From Entamoeba invadens IP1 (taxonomy: Eukaryota; Evosea; Mastigamoebida; Endamoebidae): 16,496 nucleotides of DNA. Location of the stretch: contig NW_004191902.1 of NCBI RefSeq assembly GCF_000330505.1, positions 84,698 through 101,193 of the forward strand. Reading direction: 5' to 3'. How positions within the stretch are numbered: position 1 is the first letter of the stretch; each line of letters opens with the position of its first letter. Made by a program: the position numbers and the translations under genes. A model generated the notes under the pieces. It was given only the letters and a program-made list of their open reading frames with translations. It made no database searches and was not told the origin of the DNA. Below are positions 15,856 to 16,496 of the stretch, piece by piece.

Positions 15856-16496
15856 TCTGATTATAATGAGAAACAAGTTGATATTTATACCACTAAAATT
15901 TTAATTATTTTATTTTTCCATTAAAAACATGAAAATATATCGAATAGATTTTTAGCGTTTTAATTCAATTGAAATGATATATCAAGACTTTTTGTTGTTA
16001 ATGTCAAATATAAATCGTTTATATTTTATTTTTTCGTTTGTTTTCGTCGTTTCCGATAAACTTTCAAAAGAGAAAGAATCATCACACAGAAGAAATAAAT
16101 TGTAGTTTTTATGAAAATATACACTGATTGGCTTTTGTGTAGTAATCTAATAAATCAATGATTATCAATAGAAATTTAATTAATTATTCGATGATTCCCT
16201 ATCTTTTGTTTTTTTTTATAAAGAAAAATACGTTTTGGATTTCAAAAATTTGTATATTTGTTCTTATTATTAATCAATCTTTTTTAATTTAATGAACTGT
16301 ATTTATTCAAAAAAGAACGACAAAAACGGTTGTACAAAAATAGAAACAACTAATTGTCTGTTTTAATTCAAAAAAATGAAATTATAAATTATCAAATCAA
16401 TTTTTTATAAATTACAAATAAAGTCCGCCCCAGAAATTTCCAAAATCACAATCCTAATTACCCACGTCACCATTTAATAACCAAAATGTTTATTTC
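15856..16496. other. AT-rich spacer at the right edge
   Basis: This is the upstream region of the Cys-rich receptor gene (minus strand). No gene can be supported. An ATG at 16485 (ATGTTTATTTC) is followed by only a few bases before the window ends. It is preceded by a slightly more GC-rich stretch and could be the start of a plus-strand gene. Confidence 0.45.
16291..16310 (+). promoter_or_regulatory. Entamoeba-like core promoter block without an obvious gene
   Basis: AATGAACTGTATTTATTCAA contains an exact match to the GAAC core element (AATGAACT), immediately followed by a GTATTTA TATA-like sequence and an ATTCAA Inr-like end. The nearest following ATG (16377) is closed within three codons. 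The ATG at 16485 lies about 175 bases away, which is long for an Entamoeba leader. Confidence 0.35.

Overview
The window looks like a piece of an Entamoeba genome, most probably E. invadens or a close relative. It is very AT-rich. Genes are separated by AT-only spacers of several hundred bases. The one clear multi-intron gene uses short introns (53-105 nt) with GTTTGTT donors and AG acceptors, which is the Entamoeba style. GAAC-like and Inr-like promoter elements lie just upstream of start codons. The proteins also fit: CxxC-rich surface proteins, BspA-type leucine-rich repeats, GPI-anchored secreted proteins and DNA-transposon relics. The species assignment is inference.

Layout. Positions 1-2270 are AT-rich non-coding DNA, containing a 139-bp non-autonomous DNA transposon with perfect 18-bp inverted ends and TA duplications (1856-1994). 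Positions 2271-5543 hold the wreck of a hAT-superfamily transposase, broken by several frameshifts and stops; it still shows hAT-type sequence blocks and a C-terminal dimerisation block. Positions 6000-8509 encode a large surface protein: BspA-like leucine-rich repeats, then eight CxxC modules, then a GPI-type tail. Its 5' end is damaged by at least one frameshift, at a six-G run. Positions 9025-9597 encode a small secreted, probably GPI-anchored protein. On the minus strand follow an unrecognised helical, charged protein (10253-11224), a secreted RNase T2-family protein with an altered second catalytic motif (12204-13355), and a six-exon type I membrane protein with a CxxC-rich ectodomain and a short tail carrying a YxxΦ sorting motif (13680-15855). 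Two copies of a second TA-flanked hairpin element sit at 9981-10191 and 11855-12097.

The host genes have no visible pathway in common. Four of the five enter the secretory route (two GPI-type, one single-pass membrane, one soluble secreted), so the locus reads as a surface/secretome neighbourhood that has repeatedly accepted DNA transposons. The most notable points are the intron structure of the Cys-rich receptor-like gene (all five introns in the same phase, each just after a module cysteine), the LRR plus CxxC fusion with its frameshift, the substituted RNase T2 active-site motif, and the iterated motif architecture of the two hairpin elements.
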